Below, one piece after another: positions 16,016-23,876 of a stretch of 38,174 bases of DNA. Within the stretch, counting starts at the first letter, position 1. Each line of letters begins with the position of its first letter. The stretch lies in NCBI GenBank assembly GCA_964646605.1, contig CAZYEX010000154.1, forward strand, positions 1 to 38,174. Reading direction: 5' to 3'. Under the pieces are notes generated by a model, which had not been told where the DNA came from, did no database searches, and was given only the letters and a program-made list of their open reading frames with translations. Made by a program: the position numbers and the translations under genes. The DNA comes from SBAX01 sp964646605 (lineage in GTDB: Bacteria; Planctomycetota; Phycisphaerae; UBA1845).

Positions 16016-16848
16016 GCGGCGAGTTGCCCATCGGCGTTTGCGGATGGTGCCTCGATCGACACGACGCCTGTCGAAGCATCGAGATGGCTCGTCGAGAACT
16101 CGGGCTAGGCGTCGTACAGCTCGGATTCTTCACCAGGGATGCCGTGCGAAGCGCGAGCGCCGACCTCATCCGCCGGACTGCCGAGCGGTGCAAGGTGTCC
16201 CTGGCGGGCGTATTCGTGGCCTTCGAGGGAGAGGATTACTCCTCGATCGCACGCATCGCCGAGACCGGCGGGCTGAACCCCGACGACCGCTGGGCGGAGC
16301 GATCCGAGGCCCTTTGCAGCGCCATCGCACTCGCTGCCGACATCGGTTGCCCCACCATCGCCCTTCATGCGGGGACGATTCCCTCCGATCCCGGTTCTCT
16401 GTTGCACCGTTCGTTGATCGCGCGGGTTCGGGAGGTCGCGGATAACGCCGGCGGGTCCTCCCTTCGCATATTGCTCGAAACAGGGCGAGAATCGGCCGGT
16501 GTGCTCCTGCGGTTTCTCGAGGAAGTCGCCCGCCCCAACGTCGCGGTCAATTTCGATTGCGGTAACTTCGTCGTCTACGGCGTGGACGAACCCGCGAGCG
16601 CGGTCACGAAACTGAAGGGCCGCATCGACCTTGTCCACCTCAAGGATGCCAAGCGATCGGCACAACCGGGGGTTGCTTTCGGCGCTCCCGCCCCGCTGGG
16701 CGCCGGAGACGCCCAGATCCCCAGGGTCGTGAGCAAACTTCGCGCCACCGGATACCGCGGCCCGTTGCTCATCGAAGGCCCGATCGGCGAGCACTCCCTC
16801 GAGGCGATTCGCCACGCCAGAGACTATTTGCGTACCATGCTGGGCTGA
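16012..16848 (+). CDS. Sugar phosphate isomerase/epimerase-like TIM barrel
   Basis: This 278-aa protein of the xylose-isomerase-like/AP endonuclease 2 fold keeps metal-site-like residues: LETGRE (Glu), FDCGNF (Asp), VHLKD (His, Asp) and a closing LLIEGP (Glu). Such proteins isomerise or epimerise sugars or polyols, but substrates vary widely and none can be named. GTG 16012 overlaps the rlmN stop, and the frame is open further upstream only as a shadow inside rlmN. The start LPIGVCGWCL is typical of the first beta strand. It is followed by trpF 21 bases later, so rlmN, this gene and trpF may be one operon. There is no export signal, so it is cytoplasmic. Confidence 0.8.
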   Translation: MSGELPIGVCGWCLDRHDACRSIEMARRELGLGVVQLGFFTRDAVRSASADLIRRTAERCKVSLAGVFVAFEGEDYSSIARIAETGGLNPDDRWAERSEALCSAIALAADIGCPTIALHAGTIPSDPGSLLHRSLIARVREVADNAGGSSLRILLETGRESAGVLLRFLEEVARPNVAVNFDCGNFVVYGVDEPASAVTKLKGRIDLVHLKDAKRSAQPGVAFGAPAPLGAGDAQIPRVVSKLRATGYRGPLLIEGPIGEHSLEAIRHARDYLRTMLG

Positions 16849-16869
16849 AGCGCCGGACGGATCGTCGCC

Positions 16870-17556
16870 ATGATCGTCAAAATCTGCGGCATTACGACGG
16901 CCGACGACGCCTTGCACGCCCTCGGCGCGGGGGCGGACTGGATCGGACTGAACCTCGTCGCGGGTTCCAGGAGAATCGGGCTTCCCACGGCGCAGGCTAT
17001 TCTCGTCCGACTGCCTAATCCCGCAGCCGCCGTGGTCCTCGTCGAATTGCACCACGGAAAGATCGACCCCGCCCTCGGCGCTGCGCTGAGAAACCACGGC
17101 GTGAGACGGCTGCAGCTCTACGGTGATGTCAACCCTACGGCACTGGAAGCACTGGCCGATGCCGGATTCGAGAGCATCGTGGTTCAACCCGTCGGTGACC
17201 AGCGCGCGTTGGATTTGCTGGGCGCGTTCCTCTCCGCGTGCCGAAGCAAGCGCCCGGATTACCTGTTGTGCGACGCGGCGAGCCCTACGGAGAAAGGCGG
17301 AACCGGGCGCGTCGCCGATTGGCAGGCACTTCGAGCCGCCCGAGAGGGCGGTCGGTTCGCGGGTTGGCCCCCGATTCTCCTGGCCGGCGGCTTGACGCCC
17401 GAAAACGTCGCCCAAGCCGTGGGGATCGTCGCCCCCGCCGGAGTGGACGTCAGTTCCGGCGTCGAATCGTCGCCGGGACGAAAGGACCCGCAGCGCGTGG
17501 CCCAATTCATTCGCGCGGCGCGACCCCGACAAAGCGAAAAGGGCCTGCGTGGTTAA
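16870..17556 (+). CDS. trpF: Phosphoribosylanthranilate isomerase TrpF
   Basis: This enzyme converts phosphoribosylanthranilate to CdRP in tryptophan synthesis (cytoplasm). The 228-aa protein has the family landmarks: the catalytic Cys region VKICGI at the start, the barrel loop GGTGRVADW, the phosphate-binding ILLAGGLTPENV, and GVDVSSGVE followed by KDP. The first enzyme-typical Asp region is LLCDA. It is slightly longer than many TrpF proteins (about 200-210 aa). Its 3' end overlaps a hairpin that may serve as terminator for an RNA on the opposite strand. trpA follows 490 bases later rather than directly, and trpB is not in the window. Confidence 0.93.
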   Translation: MIVKICGITTADDALHALGAGADWIGLNLVAGSRRIGLPTAQAILVRLPNPAAAVVLVELHHGKIDPALGAALRNHGVRRLQLYGDVNPTALEALADAGFESIVVQPVGDQRALDLLGAFLSACRSKRPDYLLCDAASPTEKGGTGRVADWQALRAAREGGRFAGWPPILLAGGLTPENVAQAVGIVAPAGVDVSSGVESSPGRKDPQRVAQFIRAARPRQSEKGLRG

Positions 17557-17569
17557 GCGCAAGCCCCTT
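17539..17569 (-). terminator. Terminator-like hairpin at the end of the - strand RNA
   Basis: Read on the - strand, AAGGGGCTTGCG pairs with CGCAGGCCCTT, with one bulge and one mismatch across a short loop. It is followed by TTTTCGCTTTG, a broken U-rich tail. It overlaps the last codons of trpF on the other strand and could also act as a hairpin after trpF. Support is moderate because the T-run is interrupted. Confidence 0.4.
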
Positions 17570-17573
17570 AGCC

Positions 17574-17777
17574 TGTCCGTGGGGTGCAACCGCCGCGATG
17601 CCGGTGGGAGCAAATCGACGGAACCCTTCCAAAAAGTGGGTGACACGTCGGCGCCCGGACCGCCAATCTCAAGGATCGGTACGTCGTTTGGCGCCGCTAC
17701 CGCGTCTCCCGAGGGTTCTGTATCGGTCCAGCCAATTTACGCTCCCCGCCGAGCATGGAAGCCGCACCTCTGGGACA
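17574..17777 (-). ncRNA. Candidate 6S-like RNA (long bubble-containing hairpin)
   Basis: Read on the - strand, about 204 nt fold back on themselves along nearly the full length. The pairs are TGTCC/GGACA (17777-17773 with 17578-17574), GGTGC/GCACC (17768-17764 with 17587-17583), GGGAGC/GCTCCC (17746-17741 with 17611-17606), AAAT/ATTT, then GAACCCTC/GAAGGGTTC (17718-17711 with 17629-17621), GGGAGACGC/GTGTCACCC, and CGGCGCC/GGCGCCG. A bubble of 16 nt (17734-17719) faces 5 nt (17620-17616) in the middle. A perfect TATAAT lies seven bases upstream and a terminator-like hairpin lies downstream. 6S RNA, which binds sigma70 polymerase by mimicking an open promoter, has this size and shape, and the bubble holds a CTGGACCGATA stretch reminiscent of the enterobacterial 6S bubble. 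SRP RNA is less likely because no GGAA-tetraloop domain is seen. Confidence 0.5.
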
Positions 17778-18046
17778 CACTCATTATATCCTCGCCGCTC
17801 CCATTCAGGAAAGAAAATCCGCGCCGATGTCCTGGTTGGCCCGATCGCTTGAACGACGACCGGTAAGGCCCCCGACGCCGAACGCTGCCCTTGAGCGCCG
17901 GGCCGGCGGGATCATCTGACGCGACCCCGAGTCGCACCCTCCGTCCGCTCGGATTACAATCTCAATTCCGGGCCGGGGCGGGTGAGCGTAAATGACGATG
18001 ATAAGCTCCTTCCCGGAATGAGCTTACGGAATCTGGCGAGCGGCGA
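17778..18046 (+). other. trpA upstream region with promoter-like box and hairpin
   Basis: No convincing gene lies here. On the + strand TACAAT (17955-17960) is a possible -10 box with no clear -35. A compact hairpin at 18002-18026 (TAAGCTC, TTCC, GGAA, GAGCTTA, with single-base bulges) lies 20 bases before the trpA ATG. A nine-codon frame starting at ATG 17992 (MTMISSFPE, then stop) runs into this hairpin but holds no Trp, so classical trp attenuation is not supported. Confidence 0.35.
17783..17788 (-). promoter_or_regulatory. TATAAT -10 box for the - strand RNA
   Basis: A perfect TATAAT on the - strand lies about seven bases upstream of the predicted 5' end of the 6S-like hairpin. The -35 position holds TTCCTG with a 17-base spacer, a poor match. 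The exact -10 consensus in GC-rich DNA, placed at the right distance, supports real transcription. Confidence 0.5.
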
Positions 18047-18868
18047 ATGTCGGAAAACCGAATCGAGATGGCTTTCGCCGATCGACAGGTCGGGAAAGTC
18101 CGACTGCTGCCATACTTTACGTCCGGTTTTCCGGACAATACCGTGGTCGCCGGGATCATCCTCGCGGCCGATCGCTTGGGTTGCCCGGTCATTGAAATCG
18201 GCGTGCCGTTTTCGGACTCCATCGCCGACGGGCCGGTCATCCAGGAGTCGTTCCACTACGCGCTTGAGCGCGGGCACAAAGTCCAACATGCGTTCGAGCT
18301 GGCGGCGCAGGTCCGCGCCAGCGTCAATTGCGGACTCCTGGCCATGATCTCGTTTTCACTGGTCGAGCGGATGGGGTTGTCGGTGTTCGCGCGCGAGGCT
18401 TCCCTTGCGGGCTTTGACGGTTTGGTGCTGCCCGATGTGCCCATCGAAGAAAGCGACGACGTCACGGGGACCCTGGAAAGCGTCGGGCTGGCTCATGTCG
18501 GACTCGTGGCCCCGACCACCTCCCCGTCGCGGCGGCGGGCCATTGTCGAGCGGTCGCGGGGTTTCGTGTATCAGATTGCCGCCACCGGGACCACCGGCGA
18601 ACGTGACGACCTTCCCGCGGGGCTGACCGAGGATGTCGCCTCACTTCGCGGGCTAACCTCCCTGCCGATCTGCGTGGGGTTCGGAATCTCGACCCCGCAG
18701 CAGGTGCGTCAAGTTTGCGCGGCTGCGGACGGGGCCATCGTGGGAAGCGTGATGATCCGGCGCCTCGCGGAGGCATTGCGGCAGGGCGAAGACGGAAAAG
18801 GGATCATCCAGGCGGCTCTGGACCTCCTGCGCGGGCTTGGCGGCGACTCGACGCCAAATCCCGCATGA
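18047..18868 (+). CDS. trpA: Tryptophan synthase alpha chain TrpA
   Basis: This enzyme cleaves indole-3-glycerol phosphate to indole and glyceraldehyde-3-phosphate, and normally pairs with TrpB. The 273-aa protein has the key signatures: LPYFTSGFPD at the start, IEIGVPFSDSIADGPVIQ with both catalytic acids (Glu in EIG and Asp in DGP), DGLVLPDVPIEE, the substrate loop VYQIAATGTTGERDDLP and the phosphate-binding VGFGISTPQQV. ATG 18047 has only a weak ribosome-binding site. trpF lies 490 bases upstream with a candidate small RNA in between, while trpB is absent from the window. The tryptophan genes are therefore dispersed rather than in one operon. Confidence 0.95.
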   Translation: MSENRIEMAFADRQVGKVRLLPYFTSGFPDNTVVAGIILAADRLGCPVIEIGVPFSDSIADGPVIQESFHYALERGHKVQHAFELAAQVRASVNCGLLAMISFSLVERMGLSVFAREASLAGFDGLVLPDVPIEESDDVTGTLESVGLAHVGLVAPTTSPSRRRAIVERSRGFVYQIAATGTTGERDDLPAGLTEDVASLRGLTSLPICVGFGISTPQQVRQVCAAADGAIVGSVMIRRLAEALRQGEDGKGIIQAALDLLRGLGGDSTPNPA

Positions 18869-18881
18869 CCGAAGCCCAGGG

Positions 18882-18909
18882 TTGCCGTGGGAACCCGCGA
18901 GTTTATAAT
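18882..18909 (+). promoter_or_regulatory. Sigma70-type promoter before the membrane protein gene
   Basis: TTGCCG (18882-18887), a 16-base spacer, then a perfect TATAAT (18904-18909). It lies just after the trpA stop and about 55 bases before the ATG at 18965, so the membrane-protein gene has its own promoter. Confidence 0.6.
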
Positions 18910-18964
18910 CCCTTCCGCCGTCCTTTGAGCAGTCATGAACGCGCCGAACGAAAGGAGTCCTGGC

Positions 18965-20314
18965 ATGGTCGATGAAGCTCGAACCGAGGGTCGAAGCAAC
19001 CACTGGCTCGAGGCCAGCGGACTGGTCTCCATTTTGCGGACCTTGGGGCTGGCTATTCACCCCGCAAAGCTGGGCATCGCCCTGGCGTCGTTGTTTCTCA
19101 CCATCGTCTTGGGCGGAGCGCTGGATTGGATCTGGGTACGCGCCGGAGGCGTCGACCCCAGCGCGATCACGCGCTTCGTTTCTGCCCGCGAACAGAATCA
19201 AGCCCATAGCGAACCCGCCGGATCAAGCGGCGTGTTCGACGTCTGGTTGACGCACGAGCGGCAATGTGTGTTGGGCTTCTTGGGTTCATCGTTGCCCGGC
19301 GCGTCGTTGGCTGCGGGGACGCGCTTGGGTTCGTACGTCGAAGCCTATTCGAACAGCAGTCCCTTGCGCAATCTTTCGGGCATGGGGCAGGGCGCCTTAT
19401 GGATGGTTCTCTATCACCCCTTGTACGCCCTCCTCTTCGGCCTGGGGTCGCTCCTGATCTGGGCTTGGGGCGGGGGAGCGATTTGCCGAATCGCCGCGGT
19501 GCAGTTCGCCCACGACGACAAGCTCACCATCCAGCAAGGCATCGCCTATGCAAAGGGGAAATGGGTCGGCGGCTTCGTGCTCGCCCCGTGCATCCCCTTG
19601 GCGTTCATGGCCATCACCGCGGCATTGATGATCGGCGGCGGAATGCTGCTGCGGCTGCCGATCTTCGGCGACCTGGTATGCGGTCTTGGTTTCGGATTGG
19701 CGATTCTCGGCGGTTTCGTCGTCACCGTGCTGGTCATGGGACTTTTGCTGGGCGGGAGTTTGTTGTGGCCGACGGTCGCGGCCGAAGGGTCCGACGCCTT
19801 TGACTCGTTCTCGCGCAGCTTCTCCTACCCGTTTTCCAAGCCGTGGAAGTTCGCGTTGTACGCGATCCTCAGCGTCGTCTACGCCAGCATTTGCTGGGCG
19901 TTGGTGAGTTTCCTCGCCTACGTCGCACTGCGAGTCACACGCGGCATCGTCGGTTTCGGAACCATGCCCTTCGGGTGGTGGAACCGGGGCGACGAGGGAA
20001 CGGTGATTCGGAAGTTGGATTTGCTGTGGCCGATCGGCGGTCCCCATGCCCTCTTTGCTTGGCCCGATTGGAGTCGCCTGGCGTGGTACGAATACGTCTC
20101 GGCGCTGCCCATCGCGCTGTACGTGTTGCTACTGATCGGTTTGGTTTGGGCGTTTTTGATTTCGTTCTACTTCTCGGCCTCCACGGTGGTCTACTTCCTG
20201 ATGCGCCGGGACGTGGACGGAACGGACCTCGATGAAGTTCACGTGGAGCCCGAGGCCGGGCTTCCCCCCGAGGCGACGGTACAAGCCGCCGTCCCGGCCA
20301 CAACGCCGACGTAG
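18965..20314 (+). CDS. Polytopic membrane protein of unknown function
   Basis: This 449-aa protein has about six to seven membrane segments, for example LGIALASLFLTIVLGGALDW, ALLFGLGSLLIWAWGGGAI, FMAITAALMIGGGMLL, LAILGGFVVTVLVMGLLLG, ALYAILSVVYASICWALV, and a last one near ALYVLLLIGLVWAFLISF. The tail is short and acidic. A periplasmic-looking loop follows the first TM (about residues 60-120). I place the start at ATG 18965 because AAAGGAG (18951-18957) is a near-perfect ribosome-binding site at ideal spacing; ATG 18935 would add ten residues. Similar-looking large membrane proteins are common in planctomycetes, but I do not recognise a named family. It has its own promoter and stands alone. 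Confidence 0.85.
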   Translation: MVDEARTEGRSNHWLEASGLVSILRTLGLAIHPAKLGIALASLFLTIVLGGALDWIWVRAGGVDPSAITRFVSAREQNQAHSEPAGSSGVFDVWLTHERQCVLGFLGSSLPGASLAAGTRLGSYVEAYSNSSPLRNLSGMGQGALWMVLYHPLYALLFGLGSLLIWAWGGGAICRIAAVQFAHDDKLTIQQGIAYAKGKWVGGFVLAPCIPLAFMAITAALMIGGGMLLRLPIFGDLVCGLGFGLAILGGFVVTVLVMGLLLGGSLLWPTVAAEGSDAFDSFSRSFSYPFSKPWKFALYAILSVVYASICWALVSFLAYVALRVTRGIVGFGTMPFGWWNRGDEGTVIRKLDLLWPIGGPHALFAWPDWSRLAWYEYVSALPIALYVLLLIGLVWAFLISFYFSASTVVYFLMRRDVDGTDLDEVHVEPEAGLPPEATVQAAVPATTPT

Positions 20315-20341
20315 TCCCGTTGCGTACGCCGAGTTGAACAC

Positions 20342-21529
20342 TCAGGGGCGAAGGAAGAACGGCATCAACGCGTGTCCGGCTTCGAAGAAGAAGTCGCTAG
20401 TCGCGGCTGATCGCTCGGAAAATTCCTTCTGCATGCCGGGGTTAATCCCCGTCCCCGCGATGCAAAACGGCGGCGGTGTCCGGGTGTGAACGCGTTTCTC
20501 GACCGGGGTGGGATGGTCCGGGGCAACGAGAATCCGCCATTCGGGCAATTTCGCCAGCGCCGCCAACGCGGGGCCGACGATGTGCTCGTCGATTCGCTCC
20601 AACGCCGTGACTTTCCCGACCGTGTCGCCTTGATGCCCCGCCTCATCTGGGGCCTCGATGTGGACAATTACCAGGTCATAGGAATCCAAACCACGACAAA
20701 CCGCCTCGCCTTTCCCCGCGTAGTTCGTATCGAGGTATCCCGTCGCGCCCTCGACGTCCAAAATGTCCATCCCCACGCTCTTGGCGATGCCTCGAATGAG
20801 GTCCACGGCTGCGATGGCCGCGCCGCGCACCCCGAATCGCGTGAAGAACGGCTCCAGATGGCTTGCCCGTCCCTGACCCCACAACCAGATGTCCGTCGCA
20901 GCCGCTTTGCCCGCTGCTCGCCTGCGATGATTGACGGGGTGCGAGGCGAGAAACTGCCGCGCTTGCTGCATGATGTCGAGAATGCGTTGCGATCCCTTCC
21001 CGACGGGCAGGTGCGGCGCCACGGGTTGATTGGGAATGTCATGCGGCGGAGTGCAACGCACTTCCATGCCGCCCGCCTCGCCTAGCACCAGCAAATGGCG
21101 ATACGAAACGCCCGGATACAGCCGACACCCGGCGCTGCAAAGCGCCGCGTTCAGACCTCGGATCAGCGTCTCGGCCGCTTCCTGGTCGATGTGCCCAGCC
21201 GTGAAATCCGCCATTACGCCGTTTTCCACGGCGACAAGGTTGCAGCGGAAGATCATTTCGCTGGCGGCCACGGGGATTCCGCGGGCCGCAGCCTCCAACG
21301 GCGCCCGACCCGGATGGCATACCCGCGGGTCATATCCAAACAACGATAACGTCGCCACGTCGCTGCCCGGACTCAACTCCTGCGGCACCGTCACCACCCG
21401 CCCGATACGCCCGAGCTGAACGATGCGGTCCAGATTCGGCGTGCGCGCCGCCTCCAACGGCGTCCGCCCCCCGAGCCGCGCCACGGGCTCGTCCGCCGCC
21501 CCGTCCGGAAGAACGACCACGTATTTCAC
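20342..21529 (-). CDS. apgM: 2,3-bisphosphoglycerate-independent phosphoglycerate mutase, ApgM type
   Basis: This glycolytic enzyme interconverts 3- and 2-phosphoglycerate. The 395-aa protein belongs to the alkaline-phosphatase superfamily branch first seen in archaea. Motifs: KYVVVLPDGAADEP (metal-binding Asp), the nucleophile Ser in SPGSDVATLSLFGYDP, the metal site VHIEAPDEAGHQGD, and a late LVAPDHPTP with H and D. The GTG at 21529 has GGAGA seven bases upstream (- strand) and begins directly at the conserved start. The open frame extends upstream without other support. It lies opposite the + strand membrane-protein gene, separated by 27 bases (convergent ends). The upstream gap holds a dispersed repeat copy and the terminator of the PDZ operon, so it should have its own promoter. 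Confidence 0.93.
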   Translation of the reverse strand: MKYVVVLPDGAADEPVARLGGRTPLEAARTPNLDRIVQLGRIGRVVTVPQELSPGSDVATLSLFGYDPRVCHPGRAPLEAAARGIPVAASEMIFRCNLVAVENGVMADFTAGHIDQEAAETLIRGLNAALCSAGCRLYPGVSYRHLLVLGEAGGMEVRCTPPHDIPNQPVAPHLPVGKGSQRILDIMQQARQFLASHPVNHRRRAAGKAAATDIWLWGQGRASHLEPFFTRFGVRGAAIAAVDLIRGIAKSVGMDILDVEGATGYLDTNYAGKGEAVCRGLDSYDLVIVHIEAPDEAGHQGDTVGKVTALERIDEHIVGPALAALAKLPEWRILVAPDHPTPVEKRVHTRTPPPFCIAGTGINPGMQKEFSERSAATSDFFFEAGHALMPFFLRP

Positions 21530-21574
21530 GCCGCATTCTCCGTCGAACTTTCCGCGTAGCCCCGCCCCTCTCCA

Positions 21575-21602
21575 TGTAGCGCCGCGCCTTGTGGGCGGCG
21601 CA
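21575..21602 (+). repeat. Half-copy of a dispersed 28-bp repeat
   Basis: TGTAGCG, then CGCGCCTTGTGGGCGGCGCA, matches 26 of 28 positions of the sequence at 30288-30315. It lies in the gap between apgM and the PDZ operon terminator. Here only one arm is present; the second occurrence has both arms of a long inverted repeat. Confidence 0.6.
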
Positions 21603-21697
21603 GCCATTGGCGCGTGATCGAACGCTCGTCCGACGCTGTTTCGACACCCGATTGTAGATTTGCGCCCTGGACACACAACACAGAGGCGGAGGCAAGC

Positions 21698-21738
21698 CAA
21701 AAAAAACGCGAGGGCGCCTCATCCCGAAGCGCCCCCGC
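21698..21738 (-). terminator. Strong intrinsic terminator of the ECF-sigma/PDZ operon
   Basis: On the - strand GCGGGGGCGC pairs with GCGCCCTCGC (one mismatch) across an 11-base loop. It is followed, one G later, by eight T residues. It sits about 35 bases after the stop of the PDZ gene. This is a textbook Rho-independent terminator and ends the - strand operon. Confidence 0.9.
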
Positions 21739-21772
21739 AACGATGTTGCAAATCCACCCCGTCGGTTTGCGT

Positions 21773-23221
21773 CTACTCCTTGACCGACTTGAGTTCCTCG
21801 TACTTCGCGTACAAATCCGGGTTGCGCTGCTTCAGGTCCGCTTCGTTCTTGTAGAGTTGGACGAGTTCCGAGTCGCCCTTGCGCACGCGGGCTTCGATGG
21901 TCCCGTCGGTGCGTTGTTCGAACGTGTTTCGCGGTTCCCCGAAGAAGGTGAAGGCGCCCATTCCGTGCGAACCGTCGCCGGTCTTCCCGGACAGCTCGTG
22001 GAACTTCTTGAGTTGCTCCGTCCAACCCTGCTCCTTCCACGTTTGCATCGCGGAGTGCAATTCCTCCATGGCCTTCTGATAGGCCTCGTGGGCCTCCTCG
22101 AGACCTCCGGAAACCCCCTCGTGCCATTCATGGGCGAAGTCCATGAACGAATCCGCGTCGAGGTCCATGGTGACATTCAGTTCGCCGTCCAAGGCGCCGT
22201 CGGCGTCCAGATGGATCACCGCGGCGTGACCGGCCTGGGAAAACAACCGGTACGCCTCCGCGTCGGAGTCCTCCAAGGCGTCCTCGTCCTCAAAGGTGGC
22301 CGCGCTCACTTTCCCGCCGGCATCCGTCCGGGTCACCGTAATCGGTCCGTCGTCCTTCTGCTCGACGGAGATCGACGTTCCGTCGCGCTCCACGCTGGTC
22401 TTAAGGGTCTTCGCCCCGTCCTCGATGTGGATGGTCGTGGAGCGCTCTCCGCTTTGGGGGAGCATCATCTTGATGTTGTCCGGGAGATTGTGGAGCAGGC
22501 TCAGGTCGCCCAGGTCCTTGAAGACCCAGGCACCGCCCGGCCCGCGCTGCAGGAGTTTTCCGCGGGTCCGTACGTTCTCGGCGACCTCGCCCTCCGGTCC
22601 CGTCTCGAATTTCCAGGTGAACCCGGCGCCGCCCAACTCGGCCCGCGAGCCGAGCGTGGCGGTCAGATTGGTCTGCTGCCCGTTTCGCAAGACAACGATG
22701 TTCACCGTTTCACCCGGCTTGTTCGACTTGATCAGATCGACGGCCTGGTGCAGATCGCTCGCCACAGCCGCGCCGTTGATGGCAACGATGACATCATTGG
22801 GTTGAAACCCCGCCTTGTCGGCCGGGCTTCCGGTCGCCACGTTGGTCACCAACACACCCTGCTTGTCGCTCAGTTGGGCGACCAGCGCCTCGGGAAGTCC
22901 GTCGATGGTCACACCCAACCAGCCGCGGTCGCCTTCCTCCGCCCCATCGCTCTTCTTGAGCACGCGAACGACCTTCGCGTGACTACGCCCGTCGGTCGCA
23001 CCGGCCGCCGGTTCCGCCCGCACGAAAACCATTTGCGTACCCGATTCGCCCCCTTGCACCACGAACGTCCGCGTCGCATCCTCGTCGTCGGGCTCCACCT
23101 CCACCACTTGCACGACTTCGGTTGCCGTGTTCACCACCGGCGCGGGTTCCGTCGCCACCAGATTCCAAACCAACCACGGCGGTCCGCCCGCCAGCAACAA
23201 GTGCATCAACATTACGCTCAT
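21773..23221 (-). CDS. PDZ-domain envelope protein
   Basis: This 482-aa protein starts with a short hydrophobic export or anchor segment (MHLLLAGGPPWLVWNLV). A PDZ domain lies at about residues 98-193: GWLGVTIDGLPE, VLVTNVATGSPADKAGFQPN, DVIVAINGAAV and ETVNIVVLRNGQ. There is no protease domain or catalytic Ser motif, so it is not DegP itself. The rest is acidic, with beta-rich and then helical stretches (WHEGVSGGLEEAHEAYQKAM) and a charged C-terminus. AAAGGAG nine bases before the ATG fixes the start. It follows the anti-sigma gene after 88 bases and is closed by the strong terminator at 21698-21738. By inference it is an envelope sensor or adaptor in the same regulatory unit as the ECF sigma. 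Confidence 0.8.
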   Translation of the reverse strand: MSVMLMHLLLAGGPPWLVWNLVATEPAPVVNTATEVVQVVEVEPDDEDATRTFVVQGGESGTQMVFVRAEPAAGATDGRSHAKVVRVLKKSDGAEEGDRGWLGVTIDGLPEALVAQLSDKQGVLVTNVATGSPADKAGFQPNDVIVAINGAAVASDLHQAVDLIKSNKPGETVNIVVLRNGQQTNLTATLGSRAELGGAGFTWKFETGPEGEVAENVRTRGKLLQRGPGGAWVFKDLGDLSLLHNLPDNIKMMLPQSGERSTTIHIEDGAKTLKTSVERDGTSISVEQKDDGPITVTRTDAGGKVSAATFEDEDALEDSDAEAYRLFSQAGHAAVIHLDADGALDGELNVTMDLDADSFMDFAHEWHEGVSGGLEEAHEAYQKAMEELHSAMQTWKEQGWTEQLKKFHELSGKTGDGSHGMGAFTFFGEPRNTFEQRTDGTIEARVRKGDSELVQLYKNEADLKQRNPDLYAKYEELKSVKE

Positions 23222-23309
23222 CCTCGGTACTCCTTTCTAAACCGTCGGTCCGTCCAACCCTGTTGTGCGGCGGGCCCGACCGACCTCACCGCCTGCTTAT
23301 CCTTTGCCG

Positions 23310-23876
23310 TTACAGCGTATTCGACTCCCCCGCGGGCGCCCGCGGGGGCAGTTTGATCGTTCGCGTACGCTCCACTTCGATCCAATAGACGTTCCCGTCG
23401 TCGCCGACCACGCCGATGATGTCTCGCCCTGTGTCGCGATGAATCGCGGGAGCATTCCGCGCCGGATGCATCACTTGGCGCGCGATCGGCGACGTGGGCA
23501 TGGTCGCGGAGACCACGGGCGATCGCGGGTCACTCACGTTCCGATGGACGGCCGAGGGATACGGAATCACCAGGGCGAGCAGTGCGGCCGCGATCGCACC
23601 CGGAACCAGCATCCACAACGGCGCCAGCCGTCGCCGACGGGACATCGGTTGCACGGAACGACCCGCGTTCCAATCCATAGCAACCGGCGGGCCTTCTACA
23701 AGGTTCTCCAGCGCCGCGGCAGCCAAAGCATCGTTCGACCGATAGTCCGACAGAACCTTCTGGGCCCGAGGATTGCGGATCAACTCTCGGTTGAACTCCA
23801 GCTCCTCATCCTCGCTCAGAGCGCCGTCCAGCGAGCGGTTCATCAGTCTTTCGAGATGCTCATCAAACTCCGTCAT
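23310..23876 (-). CDS. Membrane-bound anti-sigma-factor-like protein
   Basis: This 188-aa protein starts at an ATG that overlaps the sigma gene by 14 bases, the usual arrangement for a cognate anti-sigma factor. The N-terminal 80 or so residues are helical and acidic (EFDEHLERLMNRSLDGALSE), resembling the sigma-binding domain but without the HXXXCXXC zinc motif of zinc anti-sigma factors. A TM follows (LWMLVPGAIAAALLALVIPY), then a roughly 75-aa periplasmic tail ending in a short beta-rich stretch (NVYWIEVERTRTIKLPP). Role inferred: it holds the sigma factor inactive until an envelope signal arrives. It is followed by a PDZ protein in the same operon. Some planctomycete proteins with this layout are annotated only as hypothetical. 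Confidence 0.75.
   Translation of the reverse strand: MTEFDEHLERLMNRSLDGALSEDEELEFNRELIRNPRAQKVLSDYRSNDALAAAALENLVEGPPVAMDWNAGRSVQPMSRRRRLAPLWMLVPGAIAAALLALVIPYPSAVHRNVSDPRSPVVSATMPTSPIARQVMHPARNAPAIHRDTGRDIIGVVGDDGNVYWIEVERTRTIKLPPRAPAGESNTL

Noticed and set aside
17574..17777. SRP RNA as the identity of the hairpin RNA
   Set aside because: The apical part lacks the GGAA-type tetraloop and the conserved asymmetric AGCAG-type bulge of the SRP S domain.
17549..17866. Small protein frames across the trpF-trpA gap
   Set aside because: The region is better explained by the self-complementary RNA candidate; the frames lack ribosome-binding sites.
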